21,014 nt of DNA from Oppiella nova (Eukaryota; Arthropoda; Arachnida; Sarcoptiformes; Oppiidae): positions 1 through 21,014 of the forward strand of contig CAJPVJ010000728.1 in NCBI GenBank assembly GCA_905397405.1, given 5' to 3'. Position 1 is the stretch's first letter. The number at the start of each line of letters is the position of its first letter. The position numbers and the translations under genes are program-made. Below, one piece after another: positions 20,571-21,014 of this stretch. Below the pieces are notes generated by a model. That model saw only the letters and a list, made by a program, of their open reading frames with translations. It ran no database searches and was not told the DNA's origin.

Positions 20571-20852
20571 ATGGGGTGGGATTTGGTTCTGTCTATTCTG
20601 ACACATTATACTCTCTTTCACACTAAATCATACAGTAATATACACTTCATATACACTACTGTCTATGAATGTACTACACCTGGCCTTACAGTATATCGTC
20701 GTGTTGTATCGGCCGCACTGGTAGGCAATCAAACCCAATGCCACATTAGATATCAAACAATGCACTCTAAGAATATTCATAACACATACCACTATCACTG
20801 CTATATTCCGCTCAATACATCATATGTTCAATATTTGTTTTTGACAAACTGA
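20571..20852 (+). CDS. Unassigned 93-codon frame, weak
   Basis: An ATG-started frame whose composition is rich in Tyr, His, Thr and Asn, with no hydrophobic domain, repeats or recognisable motif. It could be a chance frame in the moderately G+C-elevated edge of the window. No splice sites or neighbours support it. Confidence 0.12.
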   Translation: MGWDLVLSILTHYTLFHTKSYSNIHFIYTTVYECTTPGLTVYRRVVSAALVGNQTQCHIRYQTMHSKNIHNTYHYHCYIPLNTSYVQYLFLTN

Positions 20853-21014
20853 CAGCCCTTTTATGTGTTTTATATGTTTTGTCGCTTTATTTTCACAATT
20901 CAACACTTTGTGAATGAAATCTACGGTTCAGAATAACTTTAGTATAAACACTACCACATTAAGTGTTGCCACATATTCTACAATACAATGTGTACTACTT
21001 GTAACACAGCATAC
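20853..21014. other. Window end, nothing recognised
   Basis: No feature can be supported in this last stretch; it is AT-rich and runs off the window. Confidence 0.6.

Noticed and set aside
1-21014. tRNA, known microRNA, LINE/SINE, DNA transposon, LTR element or CRISPR array
   Set aside because: No B-box-like GGTTCGAATCC, no familiar miRNA seed sequences, no transposase, reverse transcriptase or retroviral protein motifs, no terminal repeats and no regularly spaced repeats were found on reading both strands.

Overview
The window is AT-rich animal nuclear DNA (roughly a quarter to 30% G+C by eye outside the main gene). It holds two recognisable protein genes, both on the + strand. Very short introns (61-113 nt), a chelicerate/arthropod-like FoxB and long AT-rich spacers suggest a small-genome arthropod, most likely a mite. 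That taxonomic guess is inference; the window contains no rRNA or tRNA to test it.

Region by region: 1-849 is the 3' end of an MFSD12-type major-facilitator transporter gene, with the last five exons and four tiny introns readable. From 850 to about 14,080 is a 13-kb gene-poor stretch. It is mostly very AT-rich but interrupted by islands of higher G+C (about 2,880-3,010, 4,800-5,170, 5,550-6,440, 8,850-9,200, 9,840-10,320 and 12,580-13,950) that could be regulatory modules of the downstream gene. At 13,530-13,675, about 0.5 kb before FoxB, sits a dense set of non-B-DNA-prone sequence: a 10-bp inverted repeat, a (CT)n/(GA)n inverted pair and a four-run G tract. At 14,134-15,339 lies a complete intronless FoxB forkhead gene of 401 codons, preceded by short upstream ORFs, the last of which ends in a TAATG overlap with the FoxB start. 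Its probable 3' UTR runs towards an AATAAA at 16,019. The remainder (16.3-21.0 kb) is AT-rich. It has one unassigned 115-codon open frame with two hydrophobic segments (17,907-18,251) ending in an 11-bp hairpin, and a weak open frame at 20,571-20,852.

No functional link between the two genes is visible; MFSD12 (an organellar transporter) and FoxB (a developmental repressor) appear simply to be neighbours. A large low-gene territory beside a single-exon developmental transcription factor is the usual look of a regulatory landscape. No transposon, LTR element, CRISPR array, tRNA or known microRNA was recognised. A dispersed 7-mer, TACTGTA/TACAGTA, is clearly more frequent in the noncoding DNA than composition predicts.
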